Positions 31,706-42,988 of a DNA stretch of 64,000 nt are shown piece after piece. The translations under genes were made by a program, and so were the position numbers. The stretch comes from Pyrenula massariospora (lineage: Eukaryota > Ascomycota > Eurotiomycetes > Pyrenulales > Pyrenulaceae), in the NCBI GenBank assembly GCA_021030905.1, contig JAGFMI010000003.1, forward strand, positions 620,001-684,000, read 5' to 3'. Every line of letters starts with the position of its first letter. Within the stretch, counting starts at the first letter, position 1. Below the pieces are notes generated by a model. It was not told the DNA's origin. It worked only from the letters and a program-made list of their open reading frames with translations, and made no database searches.

Positions 31706-33528
31706 ATGGAGAAGGCCGAAGCAGAACAATCATCCGACAACAGTCACCATAGCCCTACCGTCGAGAAGACTGCCGATCTTGGAAAGCCAGACCATGCTGA
31801 CGACCTCGCGCTGCTCCCAGACCCCGACGAAGGGCTAAGCGATGAGGAAAGAAAGAAGATCGTACGTTGGCAGTTGGAGATACCTTTACAGAGCTGTGTT
31901 GACAGACCGACAGGACCGCAAATTGCTGTGGAAACTCGATCTCTACCTTATTCCATGGCTTTGCTTGCTCTACCTCATCAGGTGAGAAGCTGCTTCACAA
32001 ATATACCCACAACCATATTGACACCTCCCAGCTTTCTCGACCGGACCAACATTGGTAATGCGAAAATTGACGGCTTGCAAGAAGATCTACACATGACCAA
32101 TGGTCAATACAATGCGAGCCTGTCCATCTTCTTCGTTTCATACGCCCTGTTCGAGCCTCTCACGCAGATTTTGCTCAAGCGCTTCCGTCCTAGCGTTTTC
32201 ATTCCTATCATCATGACCCTCTGGGTAAGTCACCAACGTCCATCGCCTCGTACTATTTCTGACACCAAATGTCTCTCAATAGGGGATCTGCATGACGACC
32301 ATGGGATTGGTCCACAACTATTCGGGTCTGATGGCCGCGCGTTGGTTTCTAGGATTGACAGAAGCTGGCTTGTTTCCTGGGGTGAACTACTACCTCTCTT
32401 GCTGGTACAAGCGAACCGAATTTGGAATTCGCGCCGCTATCTTCTTCTCTGCTGCAGCTTTGGCAGGGTCCTTTGGTGGGTTGCTCGCAGCAGCGATCGT
32501 CAACATGGACGGAGTTGGAGGAAAACCTGGTTGGGCGTGGATTTTCATTTTGGAGGCAAGCTTCGTTATGCTTCAATTGTCCAAATCTAACATCAAGCAG
32601 GGCTTGGCTACGATTGTGATTGGCGCTATAAGCTTCTGGATGGTGCACGATTTCCCTGACGAGGCGACTTTCCTAAGCGAAGCAGACAGACAACGAGTGA
32701 TACGTCGGCTGAAGGCAGACAAACAATCGAGCGCTGAGCATGAGATGTTCAAGTTGGATTATCTGTGGGCTACTTTGAAAGACTGGAAGACCTACACAGG
32801 CATGATGATCTATATGGGATGTGATGGAGCGCTCTACGCATTTTCTTTGTTTATCCCCTCGATCATTGCCGGCCTCGGCTACAAGTCGACCAAGGCGCAA
32901 TTACTCAGTGTACCACCATATGCTGTCGCTGCTGTTCTTACCGTTTTGGTTGGTTTCAGCGCTGATCGAACTCGCCAGAGAGGACTTCACAATATGTGTA
33001 TTGCTATTCTCAGCATTGTCGGTTATAGCATGCTTCTCGGTACGTCTTCCCCTCAGACTTTCTACTTTCTCTCAATACTTTATTTTTCGTAACTCTAGGC
33101 TTGTCAATATCTAACAATCCCTAGGCTCTAGTAGCCCCCACGTTCAGTATGGCGCCGTTTTCCTCGCAGCCTGTGGCATATACCCTGCGATCGCCAACAC
33201 CATCGTTTGGACCAGCAACAACGTCGAAGGTGTCTACAAGCGTGGTATTACTCTCGGGTTTGTTATTGGTTGGGGAAACCTGAATGGCGTCGTTAGCTCG
33301 AACATCTACAGGGGCAAGGACAAGCCTAGATATATGCCTGGCCACGGCACGGTACTAGGCTACGTGACTCTGTTGTTTTTTGGTGGGACTATCCTGCAGT
33401 ATACGCTTTTGAAGATGGAGAACAAGAAGAGGAGAAATGGGGAGAGAAACCATTGGATCGAAGGGAAGTCGGACGCGGAGATTGAGAAGCTGGGTGACAA
33501 GAGACCGGATTTCCACTATATGCTGTGA
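31706..33528 (+). CDS. MFS transporter, allantoate permease (Dal5/Tna1) family
   Basis: Six exons fit: 31706-31861, 31914-31981, 32032-32224, 32283-32555, 32601-33039 and 33125-33528, giving 510 aa. The fourth intron (32556-32600) is GC...AG. Family signatures: WLCLLYLISFLDRTNIGNAK at the end of helix 1, GICMTTMGLVHNYSGLMAAR, the helix 4-5 motif RWFLGLTEAGLFPGVNYYLS, then WAWIFILEGL before helix 6. Twelve membrane helices are expected, with the central loop near FLSEADRQRVIRRLKADKQ. The family takes up anions such as allantoate, nicotinate, pantothenate or other carboxylates with protons; the substrate here cannot be read from sequence. The last intron has two possible acceptors; the first would bring in a stop at once, so the second (33124) is used. 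Confidence 0.92.
32556..32600 (+). other. GC-AG intron, 45 nt, in frame
   Basis: The donor is GAG|GCAAGC and the end is ATCAAGCAG|GGC, with a TCTAAC branch site. Removing it restores the conserved ILEGL of this transporter family; keeping it adds 15 residues without a stop. No GT donor is available nearby. Confidence 0.8.
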
Positions 33529-33840
33529 CTGAACGGTTTAGCTTGAATATTAGCTCAGGACTATAGTGAACTAAATGTGGTTGTCTTCGAAAGTGTATCA
33601 CACTTAGGAGCGCAAAAAATCATTTCCCCCAACGTTTATATATTTTTTCCCGTTAAGCAGGCGTTCAATGTCATTGAAAAAAAAAGAGTATCCAAAGTAA
33701 CGACATACGATAAGCAAAGGGGCCTTTTCCCAGAGAACTTCGAGGGCACCCGCCAGCTCTTGGCGCCAAGATGCTCCGCTCCCTGGTGCTGTCTTGCTTT
33801 TGGGGCGTAGCGCCGTAAAGAGTCCCCTCACCTTCCCACC
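33529..33840. other. Transporter 3' region
   Basis: About 310 bp after the transporter stop. Short unsupported frames on both strands and an A-rich run near 33680. No gene is seen. Confidence 0.4.
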
Positions 33841-34020
33841 ATGTGCTCACACATTTCTTGCCATCTTTTCGGCTGGGCCGCCGGTAATATCTCTCTCGCC
33901 GCTTACATCCAGGCTACGCTTGCTAGGAACGAGCCATAGCCTAAGGATGTGTCTCCGCTTGGTGCCGTCGTGGCTGTCTTCCAAGTCATCTACGTTGTCA
34001 TCTACGCTATGACAAACCCA
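33841..34020 (+). pseudogene. Fragment of a multi-pass transporter-like gene
   Basis: About 60 codons read like two membrane helices and the loop between them: HLFGWAAGNISLAAYIQATL, then VSPLGAVVAVFQVIYVVIYA. One in-frame stop (TAG at about 33937) interrupts it and another ends it. The pattern (small residues, charged short loops) suggests an MFS-type transporter, but the fragment is too short to place. No flanking exons are recognised. It lies 300 bp behind the intact MFS gene but is not an obvious copy of any part of it. Confidence 0.4.
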
Positions 34021-34741
34021 CTACTTGACCAGTAAAACTGTAAGTCTACTCGCGAATGTAAGGGGCTGATGGCAGAGGCAGCATCAATAATGCTATCCGC
34101 AAAATAGCGGGCATATAATCCACTGTCATCAGAGTGATAGTGTCCTGTTCTACCTTTGCCTCGAAAGGCGCCTTGGCACGGAACCCGAGGATGATCGAGA
34201 AACAAGTGCCAGATGAGGGCTACGTTTCGAGTCTTCAGCAAAGCGATAAGAGAAGGACTCCCCTAGCAATGATGATGAAGAGGGAAGAATGAGCGGAAGC
34301 GATTGAGATAGAGAGGAAGTGCGGCTGGGATAATTACTTTGTGAATATGCGTAGACATTAGATGAAGCCTGGGCAAGCGACTATCATGTAGGTATTGGCG
34401 ATCCAAAGAAACGACAAGGTTATGTTCGTTCGAAGTGGCCGCTCAGAGATACTCATGAGCTTCGGGGAAATGACAATATGTTGTCGCTTGGCGCTGGTAT
34501 GATCAATCTCGATCTTTCCACTCTGCAATCCCTTTCAATATTCTTCTCCTACTCCAGAATATGCAATTTCTCGCTTCAAACTATGACGACCTCTGGGCAT
34601 ATGTGTGGAATAAAATTTTCTCGATGAAGAAGGACCACGTGTGATCGATCCTTCAAGTGTCGTCTTCACCCGACCCTAAGCGCTGTCTTTTCGCCGACTT
34701 CGTTACTTTCGGGACCACAACTCATCTCGACATGTCTAAGC
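34021..34741. other. Intergenic stretch of 0.7 kb
   Basis: No gene supported. It contains the promoter of the RRM-like protein gene; CACGTG is present near 34630. Confidence 0.45.
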
Positions 34742-37036
34742 ATGGAAAACCATGTCAATTCCCACTCCAGGACATCATCGTCGGACTCTAGACCTTTTTA
34801 TGATGCCGATTCGATCGTGGTAAGTGCATTGAGTGATAATTACCCACTGACTCACTTTCTCGCCGTTCGTCTGGGCTGCTCCTTCTCACTGCTTTGCGAT
34901 GCCTCTTTCCGAAGCTGCAACTCACGCTGAACCCTTTTTTGACAGGACTGTTCATTCCCGGAGCCTTCTACCAAACTTCCAATTTATGCCTCTTATTTCA
35001 ATCCTCTGGCCCCCGAATTCCAATTTGAAGGCGCTGCAGCCCGCGGTGCTCGACAATCTCCCGTCGACAGCCAGGATTCTTTGATACCTTATGAGGCGGA
35101 TCTGGACGACTGGCCCACCGGCGACCCAGTAGATCATCCTAGCATGGCGGTGACTGACGACGTGGCTGCCGAGGCCTTGGCGGAGATTGAGGTGCTTCGA
35201 ACAACCAACCAAAATCTTCATTCAGAGCTTATCAAGGCAAAGATCGCTTTACAGAAAGAGCGAAGTGAGAAAAAGGAGTTTTCGGAACAGAACAATACTC
35301 CGGGTATAGATGACAAGGTTCTCAAGCAGCTGATGAGTAATATAAGCAAAGCGAGCGCAAAGGAGAATACGACATTTCTTGTTGAGTGCAACGGGCAGAC
35401 TCATCAGATCGATATGACGCATGACGACATGGTGTCAGCAGTGCAGCAAGGCCTTGAGTCTTCCGGCTTTACCAAGGTCACCGCTGTAGGCTACGAGAAC
35501 CGGCTACCTATCAACATCATGCCACGACTCGAAGAGATGAAAGGGCTTTCATCGTCTCCGCCAGCTACGGTGAAGTTTCGTGGCATTGATAATGTTCCTA
35601 TTGGTCCTGCGAAGGCTCGGCTTAAAGATGGTGAGAGCTCTTCTTCCATCGTCAAGAGCATCTCCCCTCTCCGACCAACTGCCCGGTCCTTCTACCCTGA
35701 TCCAGCGAATAAATTTCTAAATGCAGGTACAGGAATCAAACAGACTCCACAGCGGCCAAGTAGCCGTCCAAAGCGCACGTCCAGTCCTGCGAATTCGGCA
35801 TCCACCTCTCCAACAGAAGACTTGGTCACAAAAGTAATCAAGCAACACCGGGAAAAGCATGCCGAAATCAGTGTCCAACGGCCATCCCCCCCATCAAACC
35901 GTGCTGCGACTCCTACTGAGGCAGCTTTCGATTTTAATTTCCTTGATCGCGGTACTACTCCTGCATCGACAAGTCCGAACACACTGCATATCATGAAGCA
36001 GTTTGGAATAACAGCTGATGGCCCTAGAAGAACGATCGAGAGCGAGGAGGGTGTGAACGCGGAAGAAATCAAATCTGAGAAGCATAATCCTGACAAATCG
36101 TCTACGGCAGAATCCAGCAATGTCGGAGACAACAGTCTAATCGATTACGATGGAGACTCGAAAGAAGTCACAATTGTCCCTAACTCCAAGAGTGCAGCCA
36201 CTAAAGTCTCGGAGATCCTCACCAGACAGTCAGGATTTGCCAATAGTATAAGTAAGAAAGGGTCACCTCATACAGTCTTTGTCGCTGACATCCCGGACTA
36301 CACGCCAAACTGGGTCATCACAGACGAGAATCCTCTGTACACGCCCTCTCAATTTCAAGCTGCGAAGGTTAATTGGAACTTTCAAGCGCGTGGAAACAAT
36401 AGCAATTTCTGGAAATATGGCCTTCGCTATACCTCCGAAGGATCTAACACTTACCGGACTGTCATGATCATGAACATACCGCCAATAGCAACCAGGGCTA
36501 GCGTTCTCTCTACGGTACGCGGTGGCGCTCTTGAAGTGTTCTCCCTGGTAAAATCTCCTATCCGGGATGACGACTCCTTAACAGCCCGGATCGTATTCCT
36601 CTGGGAAGCATCTGCGCTGAATTTCATGAACTATGCCCGAGACATTAAGCGCAAATCCCCCAATGGCAAATTTCATCTTTCTGGTTCACCGGTCCATATC
36701 GTACACGTTACTACGCCGACTTATCCCACACCGTCCGACCTCCTCCGCAAGACATTTTCTGGGCAGATCAGTCGAATTCTCATCTTGGAAGGGGAACCCG
36801 GCCCCTGGCTTGGTTTGGCGAGAAAGCATATGAAGAGGGTCGCCGTGTCATTTATCGAGTCGTCCGTGGACGATGAGAGGGATGAAAAGGACAACAAGGA
36901 GAGGTTGAATTCGAAGCTCATTGTGGAGTTTGCCGGGATCAGGGATGCGGTTATTGTTGCGGACCGTTTGCAGAGGGAAGCGGCATATAAGGGGTTAGTG
37001 TTGGGGTATGGAGTGGATCCCTGTGATTGGGTTTGA
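34742..37036 (+). CDS. Conserved fungal protein with two RRM-like regions
   Basis: Two exons fit: 34742-34819 and 34946-37036, giving 722 aa; the intron (126 nt) is GT...AG in phase 0. A coiled-coil-like helix lies near 100-140 (ALAEIEVLRTTNQNLHSELI). The middle is disordered and Pro/Ser/Thr-rich with SP/TP sites. The last third looks like two RNA-recognition folds: TYRTVMIMNIPPIATRAS with ARIVFLWEASALNFM as RNP2/RNP1-like strands, and SRILILEGEP with SKLIVEFAGIRDAVIVADRL. A VFVADIPDYTPNWVITDENP linker precedes the first. The aromatic RNP1 residues are not conserved, so RNA binding is uncertain. I do not know a named orthologue. Confidence 0.65.
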
Positions 37037-37905
37037 TGGGTGACGACGGCAGGACCCGCTCTAATTAGGGGGCTGGTTTAGTGGCCATGTATGATACACC
37101 TTCTCATAGTGTCGACCGGGTGAAGCTCAAAGTAGCTAGTCATTCGAAACTCCAGATAGAGTTAGATAACAGTATAAAAGTCATTCCCTACGAGGCATGG
37201 GCAGATTCTAGCAACGGTCCCCTGCCGAGGCTAGGTGTCAGAGGTCGTGGTGCATCTAACATACGTCTGGCAGGCGCCAAAGCTCATAATTTGGTGCGCT
37301 ACGACTTCTGACACCCAGCCTTGTGCATTCCTCCGGTAGTGTGACGGGTCTTGGCATTCCGAAAGCCGTGACCGAAAATTGATGGCGTAGTCGCCTCTGT
37401 CCTAAATTGACGTTTGATCATAACCTGCTTGATCAAGCGAGATAATATTCGTCGATTCACTTATCACGTTCCGGATTGCAACAAGGCGCACGGCAAGTAA
37501 GAGATCTCGCCTCCACGATTGGTACGGGCTAGCAAAGGGTCCCAAAGCGCCCCCCACCATAAACGCGCTGCTGTATGCAAGTCGGGTTCTCAGTGACCAT
37601 TGAAGAAGCAACGCCATGGGTTTAATGTGTCTCGCAGTCCTCAGCCGCCTCTAATGAGAGCTTTACAAATCATCTAGATGCATATCATGACCCTGCATAT
37701 TGAATTTCCATGTCAATTCATTGGCTCTTTTCGGCCCCACGTTTCACCTCATGCCACTCTCCAGAGATGAGCTACGCGAGCTGTCATATCAAGTTTTTGT
37801 GATTCAAATGACTTTAGCTTCGCTATTTTATCGCTGGTCTCCGTCGCTATCACTGTACTCGTATGAAAATGGTTTGCAGTTTTCTTATGCCGACAAAAAC
37901 CAAAA
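37037..37905. other. Intergenic stretch of 0.87 kb
   Basis: Only frames under 90 codons without motifs. Promoter of the membrane-protein paralogue B. Confidence 0.45.
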
Positions 37906-39968
37906 ATGACGAAGCCGACACCAATTACAAGCCCCCCCGTCTACTTTGGATTTTGGACGAATTGGTCCCACGGAAGAATCTTAGGAAGCACGCTAACGCT
38001 TTCCAAGGGCAACGGTCTATTACTCACTGCTTTCCTGGCTCTATATGTCCGAGTTGCGGGTGGTCAATTGTGGAATATCGTTTGCTTTTTATTATTCATT
38101 GCACGATCACAGACTGATTTGTGTAGCGGGCACCATCATCAACAACAAGCTGTGCTACAGACCAAACCTTCGGATCTAGCATTTGCATGGAAATCTTTCC
38201 GTATAGCTTGGGCATGGCGTAAAGTTACACGAAGAGCAACTCAAGAATCATTACCGCTCGTCCTGCTTGCATTACTGCATACTGCATGTTTCATGGCTGC
38301 TGGAATTCTATCTTCTCGTATCAGCAGCGCTACGTCCTCCGAAGTACTTCTGAAAGAAGGGTCCTGTGGCTCCTTTAGTGACACTAACTCTGTTAGAGTC
38401 CAAAGAAATTTAAAAACCGGTTCAAACCTTGGACGATCCTGCTATAATTTATCGACATACAAGGATCCATTTCAAGGCTGCGATCCGTTGGGTCGTCAAC
38501 ATATTCAATGGAACAATACAAATATTCCATGCCCTTTCGATGGGTCGATTTGCATGGGGGAGGCAGTCCAGCTCAATACTGGGTTCGTTGATTCTCATCT
38601 CCAACTAGGAATAAACGCTCCGTCTAAGGATCGGATCTCGTTTCAGAAAATTATGGAGTGTGCACCCTTGAGAAAGACCGGTTACGTTAGACCTGTGAAT
38701 GGTTCTGCTCAATTAAGATCAGCTTCGAAGAACCACAGCACTCGGCCACATCTAGGATATTACTATGGGCCAGCTATCTACAAGAATACATCTGCAACAT
38801 TTCTCTACGATCAGGAAAATTCAAAATCTGTTAATGATATTTTCGACGCAATTGGCGCTAATCCGATCCTATACGGACTTAGGTAGGTCGAGGCCCGCTA
38901 AGTTGTATGATACCATAATACTGAACTACTCGATAGTGTACAGTCGTTCCAGGCAGGACCTCTAAAATCAAACGGTCAGACTTCCTTTCTACCAATACCG
39001 CAACTTGCAAGAAACAATGCCGATATAACCTTGTTACTCTTGGTCACTTTTGCCTCCTATAGTGTTCCTGTTTATGATCCCTGGTTTTCTGCTCAAAAGA
39101 TGTCTTGGTTCAATGATAAGAACGGCATTGGCCAATATTCTGCTTATGTTGCTGATGAGCCCTCTGTACTTGGCTGTGTTGAGCGGTGGAGATTTTGTAA
39201 TCAAGCTAAAAAGGGAAAGTGTACTCGATTTGATGGAATCCAGCTCTTTGTCCCAGAGAGTCCGATCATTCAGGCGCTCGACCTCAACCCTCGCCAAATC
39301 GAGATTTTGCAAAGACTGCAGAGAGCAAACGCTCTGACGTCGCTTGGACCAATCATTGCATTCACCGTCTCAGAAGATCTATTAGCAAACAGCTATTGGC
39401 CAAGTGGTGGTTTTGCGACGTCTAGTTCTCTGCCTTCAGATCAATGGAAACGGGAATTGAACAGTTGGTTTGCCACTTCGATGGAGACGTTGCAATTAAT
39501 GCTCGTGGAATACGTCCTTGGAGACGTCTTCGGAGACGACGGTCCCTCCAAATCGCAGCATCCATGCAGGAGGCGCCCGCACCTGCGGGAAGGTGGATGT
39601 GCTCGAGCCAAGTCGTACGGCGCGGCGACTTTAGCTCATTCAACGTGTTCGGAACGTGCATGATCCTCCTTGTCGGCGGCTTGATGATCATTGCCAACCT
39701 GTCTCTAGAAGTGGTCCTTTCACGCCGGTCGGCTCTGACGCGTCGCCGGAGAATCGCTGACTGGGTCCGTCATAACGTTCTTCAAATGCAACGTATCTTG
39801 TTCCAGGACCGCAAACTCGGGGGGCGGTGGAGGGGCCTGTACGACGTGGTCCCAACAACGGAGACCGATGAGGGGCTGCCGGCCGTTTTTGAGGAAGAGC
39901 TGGCGGGATGGGAGCAGAAAGCAATTAAGACTTGTCCTGAGGAGTCGCACGGTGGGGAAGGAGTCTAA
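37906..39968 (+). CDS. Fungal multi-pass membrane protein, unknown function (paralogue B)
   Basis: A homologue of the protein at 2132-4732. It starts ITSPPVYFGFWTNWSHG and LLLTAFLALYVRVAG, with the same spacing, and shares the later DEPS-LGC-E block and the Cys-rich middle. Exon 1 is 37906-38882 and exon 2 begins at 38937, both with good splice sites. The end of exon 2 is uncertain: the last segment (CSSQVVRRGDFSSFNVFG, then a membrane helix MILLVGGLMIIANLSLEVVL) lies in a different frame. A 56-nt intron at 39514-39569 would join them (650 aa in total), but its donor GTCCTT is weak; a recent frameshift is the alternative. The last 450 bp are much richer in GC than exons 1 and 2. Confidence 0.65.
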
Positions 39969-40548
39969 AGTTAGGTCTTGTTAGAATTTGGTCTTGGTGG
40001 TATGGACTCGGCTGTAGTCATTGATTACATCTGAACTATGTAACGGTTTGGCTGTTTCGAGATGAGAGGAAGGCTACGTACACGATGCCAAGCCTGCACG
40101 CACTGGGGCTTTGCCTGCAGTGACCGCCCAGCGAATGTTATATCAAGCATGAGAGCGCCCCCAATTCGGGACTTGGCCGCGTCTCAGGCGCCTAAGCGTT
40201 CGACTGGCGGACTTCTGCAGGCTGTGTAGGACAACAAAGTGAGTCCTTCTCTGGGACACTTTTAATGGCAGCCTGGCAGGCTTTGCTGGACATAACTTTG
40301 AGACGGAGATCGCGCGAGACGTTCTGAGAGGAATCGTCTCGAAACCATCCACTATTGGCTGAGTCCGATATGATAGATGGATGTTGGCCGAGGTCTTGAT
40401 GTTGATCACGGTCCTTGAAATAGCTTTATTCTTGTAAGTTTTTACTTCTCGTAAGGTAACGAGGACAATTTCTTCCCCTGCCAAATCTCATCTGTTCCAA
40501 ATCTATGAACCTGAACTTCTTACTTTCAACTCCTGTTTTTCCTCTATT
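39969..40548. other. Intergenic stretch of 0.58 kb
   Basis: A 113-codon minus frame has no recognised motif. Promoter of the metalloprotease-like gene. Confidence 0.4.
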
Positions 40549-42091
40549 ATGGACGTCTCTTTCTCATGTTTAGTGGTCTTAACCCTGAGTTTATTCTCGG
40601 TCTGTGGGACGGGGACACCTTTTACGCCTAAATCATATTGGATCCACGAGTCATGTCAACAAGGAGGTCGATCCCAGGTTGTTGAAGATGCGCTCGATGA
40701 CGCTATGAACTGGGCTCGTAGAGGAATCGAGCGACTTACATCCACAGAGGACACGATACAGAAAGAATATTTTCATCGTCTTTTTGCTAATCAGGATGAT
40801 CCCCAGTATGACCAGAAAGTTCAGACGCTTATCAGTGGGTTTCCTAGGATCTATGCTCCGAGTATTAACCCCACTTACCTAATTTGTTTTGTTGCAGAAG
40901 TGTTGCATTGGGATGACGAGGATCTTGGAATATCAGCGATGGACTGGGAGTCGGACAATCGTCGTCGACCACAATCGAACTATAGAATCTATTGCGACAA
41001 TGACGTGCTGCGCGCAGAGAGAAGCGGAAATAGATGGAAACTCAGAGAAGATCCTTCCCTGGCTCCTGAGCAACACGTGCCCAACGAGCTTCGTAAATCA
41101 TACCTCGACACCGAGTCAATTGAGCGTGATGACGGGATGTTTCAGGAATGGGAAGACACCGGTGAATGACTCCTATATTTCAAATTAATTGCTCGACAGA
41201 CGCTAATGCTATAGCAGACAATGGTATATACATGGGCGCAACAGCTGGTTGCCAGGACCGCACCATTCGGTCTCTTACCAGGTCTTACACGATGCGTTCA
41301 CGTAGACCGAGGTACGACGAGCAGAATTCGGAGCGAGCAATAGTAACGGTTCGTTTTGGTCAGCACAGTCGTACTTTCTTCCAGAGCACTAAGTACAACT
41401 CTTGTTGGATATTAGGTCTGCGATGAAGCATTCAAGCGGCCTCAAACCCTGACCAGCCTTGAAACTTTCGACCCTTTCACTCCTTTCGAGCCAATTAATT
41501 TGGCCGCACCGGAATGGTTCCATCAACCACAAACATCTCAAGTCGGCCAACTTCAGCAATTTGCGAATCTCCTTTCCTTCCACCTGATGCACGAAGTGAG
41601 CTTGCTCGAAGTGATGCTTTTACGTCTGTGCTGACACTCGATTCCTCGTAGATACTTCACTTCCCACCCTGGAACAGTAAGTCCAATCCGGTATTTTTCC
41701 TCGCTATACAAAAGATTTTTAACTTTGTCTCCTGATTTTCAACCGCTATCCTGTGTACCCATCCGGCCTCATCGTCTCGTTTCTGTAACACCAGAGCGCG
41801 CCAGAGCTGATGGTCCCAAACATAGTCAACGGCCCCCGCTCTTTGCTAAATGCCAAAATGCCCTTCTTTAACTGGCAGTACATCCAAGACCTACCACCAA
41901 GGTCAAAAATGGACAGCGCACAGAATTACGTCTGGTTCGGCCTGCTCGCCGTCCTTGCGGACCGTGGATATCGGCTAGATTCCGATCCTGACGCAGCGTA
42001 TCGCGGCTTTCTGGTGCGCGACCTGTCTATTCAGCTGGTCACGCATCCTGGGCAGTATGAGGTCGATTTAACCATGGAGGAGGGTGAGTAG
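40549..42091 (+). CDS. Secreted HExxH metalloprotease-like protein
   Basis: Five exons fit: 40549-41161, 41218-41348, 41416-41595, 41652-41676 and 41805-42091, giving 411 aa. A signal peptide (DVSFSCLVVLTLSLFSVCG) is followed by YWIHESC and a helical block ending in an FPRIYAPS segment; this N-terminal pattern is common in secreted fungal proteins related to M35-like and lysine-specific metallo-endopeptidases. The zinc-site motif HEILH (about residues 307-311) is split by an intron after HE, and its second half lies on a 25-nt exon. The last exon includes QNYVWFGLLAVLADRGY. A third zinc ligand was not identified with certainty. The exon 4/5 junction is the weakest: the acceptor at 41804 was chosen because it keeps frame. 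A short further exon after GAGG|GTGAGT at the 3' end is possible. Confidence 0.6.
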
Positions 42092-42988
42092 CTGTACATC
42101 CATTCTTAGCCTGTTCAGGTAATAAATGGGAGGGGAGAACAAGCCAGGGAGAGGTACCCAGACATGCCTCCCAAGTTCGTATTGGATTACCGCGGTGCTG
42201 ATGACGATGTCCCCTTAATAATATCGGCTATATGGGAGCAGGGTGTACGTAGAAGTTGAATGAAGGTTTTGTCCCGAGGAGATTCCGTTTGCCATAAATG
42301 ATATCGAAGTACTGGATAGCCCAGAGCCGAGCGAGGGTATGGGGTAATGATGATAACAAATTGCCTCATGTGCTATTTGACACTAACCACTTCTATGTTA
42401 ATAGAAAAGATGGTAGGAAACAGTTTGAAACTTTTCACATATTGTGTTGTCACCAACTGTTGTTAGATAGTGAAGGGTCAGGTGGTTGTACTGGGCTGGG
42501 GTCGAATGGTAAGGAACGTGGCTCAATACAGGCCTAGTGCCAATTAGGCAAGTGCAGCCCAACGCCATAGGTTCCTGGCCTGGCCCCCAAGCGCGGCACC
42601 GACAGTCCTCGGAATCGAGTCCCAATAATATTAAAGAGCATCTAGGTACCTGTGAGGAAGGAAGGATTGACGTAATGCCAAGACTGCACAGCTCTGAAGC
42701 TTTTGAGAGCTCTCTGTACATTAGAAAGAGTTGAACAAGGACGAATACCTCAATCAATAGAAACACTCTCTTTCAAGCCTATTAGGAGCCTATCCTAATA
42801 GTACCTCTTGGTTTATCTCAGTAGATATTCCTGAGTAGCTAAGTCCACTGCCTACTTGCCAAAAACCCAAAAGCAATCGCTACCAACCAAGCACGAGAGC
42901 ATTACTTTCTACTCAAAGTTAGTTTCAAGAGCTTATCCAGCAAATAATCTTACTACCGCCCTCCTCAAAACCTTATTTCGAGTTCTAG
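42092..42988. other. Intergenic stretch of 0.9 kb
   Basis: No gene supported; a 122-codon minus frame lacks motifs. It includes the promoter of the HET gene and a short inverted repeat, listed separately. Confidence 0.45.
42779..42801. repeat. Short perfect inverted repeat upstream of the HET gene
   Basis: CTATTAGGA and TCCTAATAG form 9-nt arms around a 5-nt loop, about 190 bp before the HET start codon. It could be an operator-like site, a hairpin in the leader or chance. Confidence 0.4.

Noticed and set aside
37863-38117. Upstream overlapping frame at the start of membrane paralogue B
   Set aside because: It is in another frame; the NWS signature and alignment to paralogue A fix the real frame, starting at 37906.
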